The notes below the pieces were generated by a model. It made no database searches. It saw nothing but the letters and a program-made list of their open reading frames with translations, and had not been told where the DNA came from. The translations under genes and the position numbers were made by a program. Positions 1-10,700 of a DNA stretch of 64,000 nt are shown piece after piece; position 1 is the stretch's first letter, and every line of letters starts with the position of its first letter. The DNA comes from Nilaparvata lugens (lineage: Eukaryota; Arthropoda; Insecta; Hemiptera; Delphacidae): assembly GCF_014356525.2 (NCBI RefSeq), contig NC_052509.1:32697852-32761851 (forward strand), in the 5' to 3' direction.

Positions 1-1000
1 CAAAATATATATGATTTGTTGACATGACTTTATTCAAGATTCATTATCTTTTTTATTCATATTATCAAAATTGTAGCAAACTTAGTATAAATTGAGGTAT
101 ATCAAAATTTTCAAAATTGGTTATTACTTTACAGTTTTAGGTGATTAGTGAGTGTTATTTTGATATTTAATTTGGTTTCTAAACAATCTAAGTTCGAAAT
201 TTTATGTTTTCAAATGTTTGCACTGAAAATTTTACGAAAATTCAAAAGTTTATGTAACATAACCTACATTTCGAACTATAAAGTATAAATCGAAATTCGG
301 GGAATATACAGTGTTGAGCTGTCCCTGTTGGTCCTTCTCCAATTATTTTAAAGAATTGTATTCTGTGTATCAATAAATGAATATAAACTATGCTTCTATG
401 CTTTTGTACTCCAGAGCGAAGCTTGGTGCCCTGATATTTTATAATAAAGCTCATAACAGGCTTATACACGTACGGGATAGGAAAATGTTATATTTAACGC
501 ATCATAACGTCTGCACTATTAACTTGAAATATTGCATAGATTCTTAACTAACCAAGGATGGTTATAGGCCTATTTTCAATAAATTCTTCAAAATTTCATT
601 ACGTCATGTTTTCAGTTGGTCAATTTGTAAAATAGACCCTTGCGGAGCACGGGTTCCTACTAGTTATTACCATGTTCTACATAATCGTATTTTTAGAAGT
701 TATAATGAGATCTTTGAATACATATTGATAATATTGAATAAACTATTGAGGAGAAATACAGGAGTTTGATGTTGATGACCTGTTGAGGACGATAATAAGG
801 TTTCATTATTATTGAATGAAAAGTTTGGTCTGTCACTGAGAGTGCATGGCTATGAAGTAGAAGTGTATGTGTATGCTCAGAGAATGGTGAAAAGCGTCCA
901 TGACAATGATGGATAATAGTTTAGCAGGCATATTACGTTCTTGACAATGGAAAATTGGCTGGATTGTGCAAATTACTGTAGAGTGTAACTTCTGAACAGC
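1..1000. other. AT-rich intergenic, no gene seen
   Basis: No convincing coding sequence. The short open frames (one on the minus strand around 242-469) are AT-rich and have no recognisable motif. Around 636-662 a GC-richer stretch ends in CTAGT, which resembles the CTRR-T end of some Helitrons, but no hairpin or matching 5' end was found, so it is not called as an element. Confidence 0.5.
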
Positions 1001-1006
1001 TTGCAG

Positions 1007-1420
1007 ATGGAACCAAAGCTATTTGTCACAGAACGTTGCCATGGTAACCGAGAGTATCGAGGGCACGCTATTCCCCAGCGGGAGCGGACCCTGACCACCC
1101 CCTGTCATGGTCTCAAAACAAATGATCGCCGCGGCTCCAGTCAGTCGACCTTAGGCTCATCCTCATTATCTGAACTCTCATTCAAAAGTTTTCGCTTGAC
1201 GTGCATCGACTTCTGCAGACGACGACAAAGTCAGTGGCGACAAAGTCAGTTGCTGGGAAAGTCGGACCGCGACAATGTTGAAAAGCTAACTGATGTTTTC
1301 AGTCTCACTAAATTAAATTGGTTGAAGTATCTTGTATGTCGATTTTGGAATCAAGTGGAACTATTCTATTACTCTATTGAATTACAGATTCTGAAAGAAG
1401 AGCTTTACAATTGGAATTAA
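1007..1420 (+). CDS. Candidate exon or ORF of unknown function
   Basis: A 137-codon frame opens with ATG directly after TTGCAG, which would also serve as a splice acceptor. The first 95 or so codons (to about 1290) are clearly richer in G and C than the surroundings and rich in Arg, Ser and Gln, with several RRRQSQ-like clusters; the rest is AT-rich and looks like read-through. No domain was recognised. It could be a real exon whose donor lies near 1280-1300, a decayed gene, or chance. No neighbour supports a gene model. Confidence 0.25.
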   Translation: MEPKLFVTERCHGNREYRGHAIPQRERTLTTPCHGLKTNDRRGSSQSTLGSSSLSELSFKSFRLTCIDFCRRRQSQWRQSQLLGKSDRDNVEKLTDVFSLTKLNWLKYLVCRFWNQVELFYYSIELQILKEELYNWN

Positions 1421-1744
1421 TAATTCATCCTCCAGAGCATTACATAATGAGCCATTGGACAGTTTATGACATAGTTATTGTAAACTTAATGGCAAATTTG
1501 GAAATAGATTTAAGAATCAAATATGTAACTTACCATATGTTTATCTATTTGATTATTAATAATCATTACATTACATCAATTTTGGGAATAATCCCAATGT
1601 TTCGAATGTCTGATGACAGTCTATTATAGAGTCTCATTCCTGAATAAAATGGAGTTTTTTCAAAAGCTACATTTCTATTGATTGGAAATGCATATTTCTA
1701 TTTTGAGTATTATATTTATGATTATCTGTGGAAAATTGGAATTT

Positions 1745-3305
1745 ATTGATATTTACTTTAAGAAAAACTACTAGCTGGATGGAAGTGTGAGTATGTTAAG
1801 GTCTTTGAAAAATGCTTTACATTAGTCTCTTGATCTCAGTCTACAGATAACTCTCAATATTTTTTCTGCATGATAAAAATTCTACGGCTGTCTACAGAAT
1901 TACCCCAAATTATTGTGCCGTAGCTCAAGTGGGAGTAAACATATGCATAATGGACGGTCAATAATGTGTTTCGGTCGAGTGAGTTGGAAAGAGTTGAAAT
2001 TACAAAATAGGCTTGATTCAATTCTTCCATCAAGTTCTCAATGTGCTCCTTCCAGGGAAAATTCTGGTCGATTACAAGTCACAAGAATTTAGTTGAGGAT
2101 GAGAGTATCAAGCTATTTCTAATGGTTAAGAGGTGAGTCTCGTCTATCCTCATTTGATTGCGTATGGAACGGAATTGTATAAGGTGTGTTTTACCGCAAT
2201 TCAAGGAAAGTCCATCTACTTTGAACCACTCGTTGATTCCAATAAGTGTATCCTCTAATTGTCAATTGATCAATGTGATCTGATCAGCGTTTGATGCTAT
2301 ATACAAGTTGTGTCATCCGCATACATAATTAACTTTGAATTGGTTGTTGCCTTAGGTAAATTATTGATTTAAAACAAAAAGAGCAAAGGTCAGAGGACAG
2401 ATCCTTGTGGTAATCCATTTGAGACCCTGGTAAAAGAAGAACATTTTGCAGAAGATGGATCTTTCACACATTGCTTCCTGTTGGAAAGATAGGAGCGGAG
2501 CCATCTTAGAGGTGTGCTTGCTATTCCATAAAAGCTCAATTTTTCTAGCAGGATCCCATGATTTACACAGTCAAAAGCTTTTAAAAGATCGCAGAATATT
2601 CCAGCAGCATGCTGCGATTGATCAATTGCAAGTGACATAATTATATTTGACAAAATCATAGATTGCTCCAGAAATGTCCTTCTTTTACGAAATCCAAACT
2701 GGTCTTCAACCAATAATCCATTATTCTCGAAATGAGCAGTCAACCTAGACACAACCGCCATCTCATATATCTTTGAGAATACAGACAGTATTGCAACTGG
2801 TCTATAATTACTCAGATCATTGGGATCTCCTTTTTTTAGAAAGGGTAACACATTACTGTATTTTAAAATGTCGGGGAGCACACCATGCTTGAAAGATTGA
2901 TTAATTAGAAAAGTTACAGGTTTAGTCATTTGGATAGCACATTTTTTTAAAGGAAAGGGGGAAACTCATCCCAGCCAGGTGCTCTGGATGCTTTCATTTT
3001 CTTTATTAAGATAACTATCTCATGTTCCGTCACCTGAGCAAATGGAACTAAAATGCTGTTTGTTTTTTGTTGCCTATTACAGTACTCAAAAGCAGTTTCC
3101 ATGTCTGTATTTAACTCCAATGTGTCGCAAATGTTTGAAAAAAGTTGATTGAATAAATTCAATGTAGATTCAATTGGAGCTTCATTGAATACCTTTGACA
3201 ATTCCAGCTCTTTTCCTCCCTTATGTGTCTCTTGTTTAACTATTTTCCAAGCCATTTTTGTTTTGTTATCAGCCTGACGTATTCTGTTACTTTTTGTGTA
3301 GTTGT
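1745..3305 (-). pseudogene. Non-LTR retrotransposon (Jockey/CR1-type) reverse transcriptase remnant
   Basis: Read on the minus strand, the sequence encodes much of a LINE ORF2 reverse transcriptase with frameshifts and stops. The upstream piece (2947-3255, open to about 3305) is the pre-RT linker and first RT block. The next piece (2390-2929) holds SNYRPVAILSVFSK, the DLLKAFDCVNHGIL block with its catalytic Asp, and GLPQGSVL. Further downstream, near 2305-2320, YADDT is readable in another frame and is soon followed by a stop. The thumb and C-terminal tail can be followed in pieces to about 1745. The endonuclease half is missing, so the copy is 5'-truncated. It abuts the Penelope-like remnant at about 3310-3335. 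Confidence 0.85.
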
Positions 3306-3693
3306 GAAGTTGATATTGTGGTAATTATCCATATTGAATAAAAAAGACTAAGGAATTGTCAAAAAACCACTGATTTATTGATAATTAGAAATTCCGGTTT
3401 CGGTTATTACACCTTTGTCAATCTCTGATAAACTAAAACTAAATACAAGAGCAGCAGAGTTTATACTAGTAGGCGAGTACTGCTATTGGTTGAGGGCATG
3501 AACGCCTGCCATTGGCCTAGCTAGACAGTCTCCTCCCACTCAACGGTGTGACAAAATGGCGGCTCAAGCAATAGAATCGTCATTATAATGAAATTTACTT
3601 TCTGTACAAAATAAGAACCAAGAAAACAAGTGTGAAAGATAATAAAACTAAAATGTAAATGGAAAAACTATTGACTAATGTATGCTTACAATT

Positions 3694-4254
3694 TTATGAT
3701 AAAACTAAATTCGTAGTGTTGTATTGGTTGAAATGAATCTGGTCATTTAAACTATACTGAGAATTATCCTTAATTACTCTTGTTATTTCTAAAGCCTCTA
3801 GAATATACAAAGATCTGCCTTTGTTATTACCATGCAGAAACTCAACATCCTCCTTAACTGTGAACTTGTGATTATTTGTTATCAAATGTTCTGCAAAGTT
3901 AGATTCCCCATTTTGTTTATTCCAATCTCTGATGTGTCCTTTGATTCTACTTTTGAAACTTCTACCAGTCTGACCCACATAACAAGCATTACAATCATCA
4001 CATTCAAGTTTGTACACCCCGCTTTTATCCCAAATATCAATTTTGTCTTTAATCCAGCTAAATAGACTATTCAAAATCGGTTTGGTCTTGAAAGCAACAT
4101 GAAATCCATTCCTCCTCAATTCCCTACCTATCTTATCAGATACAAGGCCTAAATATGGGATTGTTATCCAAGTCTTCTCCTCACAGTTTGAGTCTACAAA
4201 GCTAGAATTGATTGAAATTTGTCTATTAATTTTACTCAATAATCTGTCCACCAT
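3694..4254 (-). CDS. GIY-YIG endonuclease domain ORF of the Penelope-like element
   Basis: A 186-residue frame. About residues 80-130 show the GIY-YIG signature in the form GVYKLECDDCNACYVGQTGR, including the Cys residues typical of the zinc-binding linker in Penelope endonucleases, followed by an Arg-rich helix (KSRIKGHIRDW) and NFAEHLITNNHKF. In this family the domain nicks target DNA for target-primed reverse transcription. The stop is at the lower-coordinate end; upstream the frame is broken against the RT part, so the fusion protein is not intact. Confidence 0.8.
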   Translation of the reverse strand: MVDRLLSKINRQISINSSFVDSNCEEKTWITIPYLGLVSDKIGRELRRNGFHVAFKTKPILNSLFSWIKDKIDIWDKSGVYKLECDDCNACYVGQTGRSFKSRIKGHIRDWNKQNGESNFAEHLITNNHKFTVKEDVEFLHGNNKGRSLYILEALEITRVIKDNSQYSLNDQIHFNQYNTTNLVLS

Positions 4255-4658
4255 ACTTTCTTCATACCCATTTGTGACAGCTGTCTAATTTGTGATCTGT
4301 TTAATTTGAGTGATCTCAATATCAAAATAATGATGGCGCATAGGTATTGTTAGTGCTCTATAGACCATGCTATTGAAGGCAGCAAGTTTGTGAGAAATAG
4401 GATGACAAGAATGAAGAGTAATGATAACATCAGTATGGGTTGGTTTTCTGAAAATAGAAAACTTGTGAAAACCAGTGCTATGACCTATTCTTAAATCTAG
4501 AAAATTCAATACACAATGCTGTTCTACTTCTACAGTGAATGTTATACTTTGATGTAATCCATTCAGATAGGAAAGAAAATTGTCTAGTTGTCTGTTACTT
4601 CCTTTCTATAAGCAAATAATATCATAAACATTTATAGAAACCAGTAAACAATTTTATC

Positions 4659-4767
4659 TTTGAAATGACAATTTTCAATGATTCTACTTTCTAACTTATC
4701 ACCACCCCTAGCTGAATTATTTTTGGATAAGTTAGAAAGTAGAATCATTGAAAATAGTCATTTCAAA
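4659..4767. repeat. Inverted repeat at 5' edge of the Penelope remnant
   Basis: The arms at 4659-4700 and 4726-4767 are reverse complements at 41 of 42 positions, with a 25-bp spacer. The left arm is part of the minus-strand Penelope RT sequence, so the right arm is an inverted copy made at or after insertion. Confidence 0.9.
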
Positions 4768-6390
4768 AAAAACACAACACGCAAGGGGAACTCGAATATT
4801 TATCCCATCCTCTCGACCTTATAGCCTCTGTTCAACTTTAAAATAATATAAGTCAAGAACGTCCAATGACGAGCAGAACAAAATGAGGGTGGTTTTTCTC
4901 TTCAACAGAAGAAACTGAATTTTATTGGCGGTATGAGTGAAGTGAGGATGGACGGCGGAAGGGAGGTTGTTGAAAATTATGGAAAAAAGGAGAGTAGAAA
5001 GTTAGCGTTGGTGAGTTGGGAGTGATGCCGCTTCATGCTTCAAGTTATTACTAACCGCCCCCAGTTAATGCATCGAGTGATGTGGCTCACAAAAGTGGAG
5101 TAAACTCTCTTTTTCTGAACAGCTTATTTCTTTCATTCCCAAGTGCGATTCATGAGCGCGCGGTCCCTGTCTGCTTCTTCCATCTCCTCTTTTTCTTTTT
5201 TCTCTTCTCTTCTCTCCACTGTAACAACTACCAACATAAATTATTTTTCATCTTATTTTCATTTTTTCTTTCTGGCAACCTCTCAAAATCAATTAGGCCT
5301 ATTCTTGAACTCCCATATCTCTTGCCTTCAAAAATAATTTTTCAGTTCACTGCTTTGAAACTCCAGTGAAACTGTTTTTCATGTTCGATATAGAGATGCA
5401 CTGTTATTTTTCTCATATTTATCCATCAATAATTCATCATTTAGCCAAAGTACGTGATGCTAATGCATCAGCAGCTAGTGGAGAATGTGGTTTGGTTGCT
5501 AAGCTCTCAGTGTTTCCTCAACAAACAAGTAGAGGAAAAATTAATCGATTATCAAATTGAAAATATCAATAATGACTTGATTACTAGAACGTGGATACTG
5601 CTTGAATCTATAATAATATAGACTATCAAGCTCTATTTGGAGAGTCAGTAAGATAAGCAATTATGAAGTTTCTTCCTCCGTAGTATGAGAACAGTTTAAT
5701 AATTCTACCCAAGCCATCAAGTAAAGATATCGAAGCTTGTTAACTGGAAACTTAAAACCGATACAATCTTCGACGAGCATCCATGATGAATGATTTTATT
5801 TCTGTTTCTGCGGTACTATTATATTTTTCAATCTCCTAAACTCCATACTTTATAATCTGTTTCAGAAAAGAAGTGAATGCAGTGAAGTTCATGGGATCTT
5901 CTTGGTGAGTGTGTCATGTATCATTCAATTTATTAATTTATTCATTTATAGAAGAGCGAATCATGGAAATCATCATTGAATTGGAGAAGAAGCAGTTTTA
6001 AGTTGATTCCCAATAAAAATAGCAAGGTTGTTATAATGTTTCTTGTAGCAGAATATGTAAGAAATTAGAACAAAATTTCTCCACTAGGAATTCATTCAAA
6101 ATTCCATCATTACCAACTTAGCCTCGCAAGCTTTCTGATCCTATTCAATAGTGGAATAAAACAACGATCAAGTTTACTGAATATTTTATCAAAACTCATT
6201 ATGATCATTAGTTTGATTGCAGTTTGTAGATGAGAATGCATTATTTTTTTTTTAAAAAAATAACACAATAATAGAATCGATGAAAGAGCCAACCTCCTTC
6301 AATCTCCTAATGCAAATCTCAAACCCTCTTATTCTTCTTCTCAAAGTTAGTTACGTAGGCTACATTTGTGACACATTTGTGACATTAGAA
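4768..6390. other. Intergenic, no gene seen
   Basis: Mixed AT-rich sequence. Overlapping frames at 5082-5370 are driven by a pyrimidine-rich stretch (5170-5280) and have no motif. No repeat boundary was recognised. Confidence 0.45.
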
Positions 6391-6777
6391 TAAATCACCG
6401 CATTTCTTGTGAGGCAACGACTTTTGGGAGCCGGTCGCCTGATAAGAATAAATGTGTGTTGGTACTGCTGCTATGCTTGCAGCACAGCGCAGCGGAAGAG
6501 CGATGTTGTGAAGCCAAGGGGTTGGAAGAAGAGAAGCTGGTTGGCCAAGAAGTGGTGGTGGCGGTTGCAGATAAGAAGCTCTAGCCGCAGGGTTGTAGTA
6601 GTTGATAGCCGATAAACTACATCGTAAAACACGGTCAAGCAATCTCCGCCAGACCCACCGCAAACCCTAACTACTTCTTATTTTCCTTCTCCTTTTTCTT
6701 CTTTTTCATTTCCTTGCCTTCTCCTTCTTCTCTCTTCTTCTCCTGCTTTTTCTACTTTTCCTTCTCCTTCTCCTGTT
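6391..6777. other. GC-rich patch followed by CT-rich tract
   Basis: 6400-6660 is markedly GC-richer than its neighbours and is open in several frames on both strands. In one plus frame, after a possible acceptor (CTTGCAG ending near 6482), about 35 acidic codons run to a TAG at 6577-6579; this could be a terminal exon but nothing confirms it. 6676-6777 is an almost pure pyrimidine tract on the plus strand. Confidence 0.3.
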
Positions 6778-8429
6778 TATTATGTGTTTTTCTAAATCAT
6801 GAAATTCTCTTTCAAAGCCATCCTTCTCTACAATGCTTTCAACAGTTCTACTGACTGATAACGTGTGATAGAAGTAAATCATCTTATTAGAACAACTTAG
6901 AGAATGTAACTAGAGAATGTAATGTCTAATGCTGGTCCAATAAAAACGTTTCTTCAGTTTAATTCAATCATAAATATTCAGATTCATGAAGAGTTGTCAT
7001 GAAATAAATATACAACCTATGGTAGAAGGGATATTGGCAGACCTCTGAAAAGATGGTAAGATAAATAGTTAATATAGGGGGACCGAGCTTCACTCTAGAG
7101 TACATAAGCATACAAATCTTATAACTAGAGAGGGAATTATAATATATTTATAGTTTATGGAATGATATACTATGTTTGCTACAATATTTGTTAATTTACC
7201 ATCTACTATTCTACACTTATAGCAACTAGTTACTATTTTGAACTTTTTAGAGTCCAAATTCAGCCCAAAATTCACAGCTATATTATGATGAAGTATTCAC
7301 TTGAGAATTACGTATAATTCTACTATCCAAAAAAGGAATGTTATTCATACTCTGTGAACACTGAAAATAGTTATTGCTAGAACTATGTCTCATCACTTTA
7401 TAAACAAAATACCTACTACACATGCAAAGGCCAACCAACAGGTGTGTGCATCTGCAAAAAAACTATCAGTGTTGAAGAATTGAAAGGCGAATTTAACTAT
7501 TAATTTGATGAATTTGGAAACATCACGAAAATATGTTTCTATTTTGAATACAATTATTATTTTTGATTGATAAATTATAATTAATTTCACCTTTCAAACC
7601 CTCAATGTTTCTTTATTGTTTATATTTTACAGTTTGGCTATACGTCAGCTTGTAAATTTCGGGGATGAGATATTTGATTTTTCACATACGCACTCGCTCC
7701 CTCATTTTTATATCCAAAAGAGAATAGAATATCCTCTGAAACCGGAACAGGTGTGTACGCCTAATCATAGGAAGAAGAAAAAGAAGATATTTTTTAGATT
7801 CAACTGAAACCGAGATCCATGATACTGTCTCCCCAAGAATCTTCTAGAATTGCGTGATGTATGCTGTCTGATGTTGGAGTATAGAAGCCAAACTCATTCA
7901 AGATTTGAATTAGAGCATTTACTCCTTTCATGTTTTGTTTCTGTTTCTGTTACTGAAATTTACTCCTTTCATGTTTTGTTTCGGTTTCTGTTACTGTAAC
8001 TTGCTAGGAATTCTCAAAGTTTTTGCTGATGTCATGAGGGTAGTTCCTCTGAAAAATAATATAAAGAAAAATGTACGGACGGGTTGAATCGTTGAATGGG
8101 TTTTGAAGTGGATAATAAATTGGAGGCTCATTGCAAAGCTGATAGCGCCATCACCATTTCTCTTGTGGCTGTTATTTACTAACATTCCCTGCTCAATGGC
8201 AATCTGCATGTTGATGTGCTGCAATAGCCTCATTAAATAACTGACACAGACGAATTCAAAAGTCCATCAGTGGATCGTCTGATGATGGAAGCTGGTCAAA
8301 ATCACACACATATACATGTATACACACACACGTACTATGCAAGCTAATAGAGACCAGTGGAGTGAGTGAACCACTCTATAGAAAGGGTCTGATATCCCCG
8401 ACATACGGATGTTAGTCAACAAAATGACC
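6778..8429. other. Intergenic, no gene seen
   Basis: AT-rich, only short frames without motifs. It contains the 41-bp tandem duplication listed separately. Confidence 0.45.
7917..7998. repeat. Tandem duplication, 41-bp unit
   Basis: Two adjacent copies of a unit beginning ATTTACTCCTTTCATG and ending in TTACTG, differing at about two positions. Each copy also contains a small internal TTTCTG repeat. Confidence 0.85.
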
Positions 8430-8770
8430 TATGAAAAATACGAATTAAAAACACGCTCAAGCCCAAAAGGGGAGGAGGCTATGTGATTGAGGTCTATGCA
8501 AGGGCACACCACACCGATCCGGGGGGACCCTTTTAAGGGCAGCTGGGGGGATTTTGGTTCTGGTTTTGCTTGTGCAGGGCCGAGGTCGGTTGAGCGTACA
8601 AACGTTGTTGCAAGAGACGACAGTGCTTCCTCATAAATATGCATTCTAGCACTTGCTGGACCTCCCCCCCTCCCATTACAGTCCACATGGTGGCCAGCCC
8701 AAAGGCCCAGGTGTAATTAGATAACCTGACCATGTCCATTATCACGCAGCCCAAATGAATTCTATCCGGT
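8430..8770. other. GC-rich patch with overlapping minus-strand frames
   Basis: A locally GC-rich block with runs of G near 8520-8550 and of C near 8664. Two minus-strand frames (8429-8686 and 8533-8754) are open across it, but neither has a recognisable domain and they cannot both be genes. It may be an exon, a repeat or a CpG-rich site. Confidence 0.2.
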
Positions 8771-9589
8771 GTCCACCTCTAGGGGGAGTTCAGCACGTAC
8801 ATAGAACCCTTGGCATTCCTCCCCTCTAGACCACCAGTATATCGGCATAGTCATGAAAACCACGCAGCCGAGCAGACTAGCTCCATAGAAGTGGTTGCGA
8901 TTGTTGTTTGTTGTTGTTGTTGTCATCAGTGAACTGTACGTGTCATTACACTTCTTCAATAGGTATCGAACTTAGTAGCTAGCTGGATGGCGATGGTTTT
9001 TTTGATACAATAATGTTCTGTCATTATATTCTACTAATATCTGACTTTCACATTCAACAACCCTGAGTATGTTATAAGTCATAGATTCAAAAGTGGAAAA
9101 TGAGAGAGTTGATGATACATAACTTATGTATGCTTTATTGATAATTTTTCCAATAAACAACCTTCAATATGATTATGTTTTGTTAACATGTTTGAAAGAA
9201 ATTATTAGTTATTTGTTGCATATCAAACATTTCTGACAAGTTATACCAATTAAATAGTAGGAATTCATATCCACAACATATAATGGGATAGTTGCAATGA
9301 ATTATTCAATGCTCCGTTTCAGATCTTTATAGACTTGCAATTTATTCAGTAACACAAAAATGATTGCTTTGACGTGTCGAGGTGAGAGGCTGCGGAAAGA
9401 AGACGATTGAAGAAGCAGAGGGGAACCGACAACGGAGAAAGACCAAAAGGGAATGAGTTTGATGATGAAACGAGTACGAATCATGCAGAAATGGCGTGAA
9501 ACAGTTCAATTATAACACTTCAGAAGAGATTCAAATCATTCCCTCAAAGGAATCAACGGCAGCTATGATGAAAAGTGATGATGAATTCG
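8771..9589. other. Intergenic, no gene seen
   Basis: A CAA/GTT-rich stretch lies near 8890-8925. The rest is ordinary AT-rich sequence with no supported gene. Confidence 0.4.
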
Positions 9590-10700
9590 AGAGAAGTGGG
9601 GGAATGAATGAACATGTTAAGCGATGTTGAGTGAGGGAGAGTCAGGGGAAATATAAAGTGAGAGATGTGAGACAGAGAGATATATTGAGAGAAGGAGGGA
9701 GAAAGATAGTAAATGTGGAAGGAAGAGTTGGAGGAAATGGAGGATGATAGAAGTGACTGAGAGAGGAGAGGGAGATTTTAAGAGATGAACCGCTTCATAG
9801 AAAAAGAGATGATGAATAATCACTAGAAAGAATAATAGGAATAGAGGAAATAGAGTTAGAATGGAATGAGTAGGGGAATGTTTATTTAGAGGAGAAACGG
9901 AGGAAGAATTGCAAAGAAGGAGAAAAAACGATGAGATAGGGATTTAAGAGAGAGATTTACAAAAAACTTATTGAATTCGATTTAATGGAGGAAGAGAGAA
10001 GTGGAATGAACAAATTAATAATCGTGAATATTATTAGAAGAATAATGAATATATTGAGAGACTTGTGAAGGACAGAACTATGCTGAAAAAAATGGGATAG
10101 AAATTAGAAATTACGTAATATTTTCAAAAGATTCAAAGACGATTTAGGAGGAAAGACTTTTCATATCGTGGAAAGCGTTTCAGAAGATCCCAATTTTTAT
10201 TTCTAGGATCCTCCTTTATTCTGGCGTAAGATTTTTTTAAATTGGCAGACGAGCTCAAAAAAGTAAATATCAAATGTGGAAAGGAATAGAATGAAGATTG
10301 GAGTGCAAATGAATAAATGACTGCAAATCGGAATGGAAAAGAGAGTTAGTAGGGTGAAGAGGGAGAATACAAATAGATAAACAGGGAATGAAATAATGAC
10401 TTTCCATGGTACAACAAGGAAGAGTGAAGAGAGCAAATGAGTGCAACAGGAGAATAGAAGAATGAGATAAGAAACGCGAGGAAAAAGAAAATGACTGCAA
10501 TATAGAATTGGATAAGAATTGGCTGTGGGTGAACAAGGAGGCAAGAAGGAAGAACATATTGGTATAAGAGAATCAGAGGAGGAGAAACTGGTGTAAAAGA
10601 GGGAAGGAGGAGAATTAACAAATAATGCAAAAGGTGATGAAAGGAGAATCTCGTGGGAAAAACTTGGAAGCAAAAATTGAACGGGAAAGGATCAAGTACA
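9590..10700. repeat. Long purine-rich block (plus strand)
   Basis: About 1.1 kb in which the plus strand is dominated by A and G, with irregular GGAGA, GAAGAAG and GAGAGA motifs and few pyrimidines. Long minus-strand frames here (for example 10203-10673) translate to Ser/Leu/Phe/Pro-rich strings and come from the bias, not from a gene. No regular repeat unit was found. Confidence 0.75.

Larger units (their letters stand above)
3335..4767 (-). pseudogene. Penelope-like retroelement remnant (RT C-terminus plus GIY-YIG endonuclease)
   Basis: Minus-strand remnant of a Penelope-like element. From 4650 down to 4285 it matches the C-terminal part of the RT (an NFLDLRIG block, then FSIFRKPTHTDV and AAFNSMVYR blocks) with frameshifts. 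It continues into the GIY-YIG ORF at 3694-4254. The part at 3335-3693 is non-coding and is probably the 3' UTR. The N-terminal RT with its catalytic Asp pair is missing, so the copy is 5'-truncated. Its 5' boundary is a hairpin (4659-4767) in which a piece of RT sequence is repeated in reverse, an arrangement often seen in Penelope insertions. Confidence 0.85.

Noticed and set aside
10203..10673. 156-codon minus-strand frame suggesting a membrane protein
   Set aside because: It lies in a purine-rich block and neighbouring frames are equally open; hydrophobicity is a by-product of the pyrimidine-rich complement.
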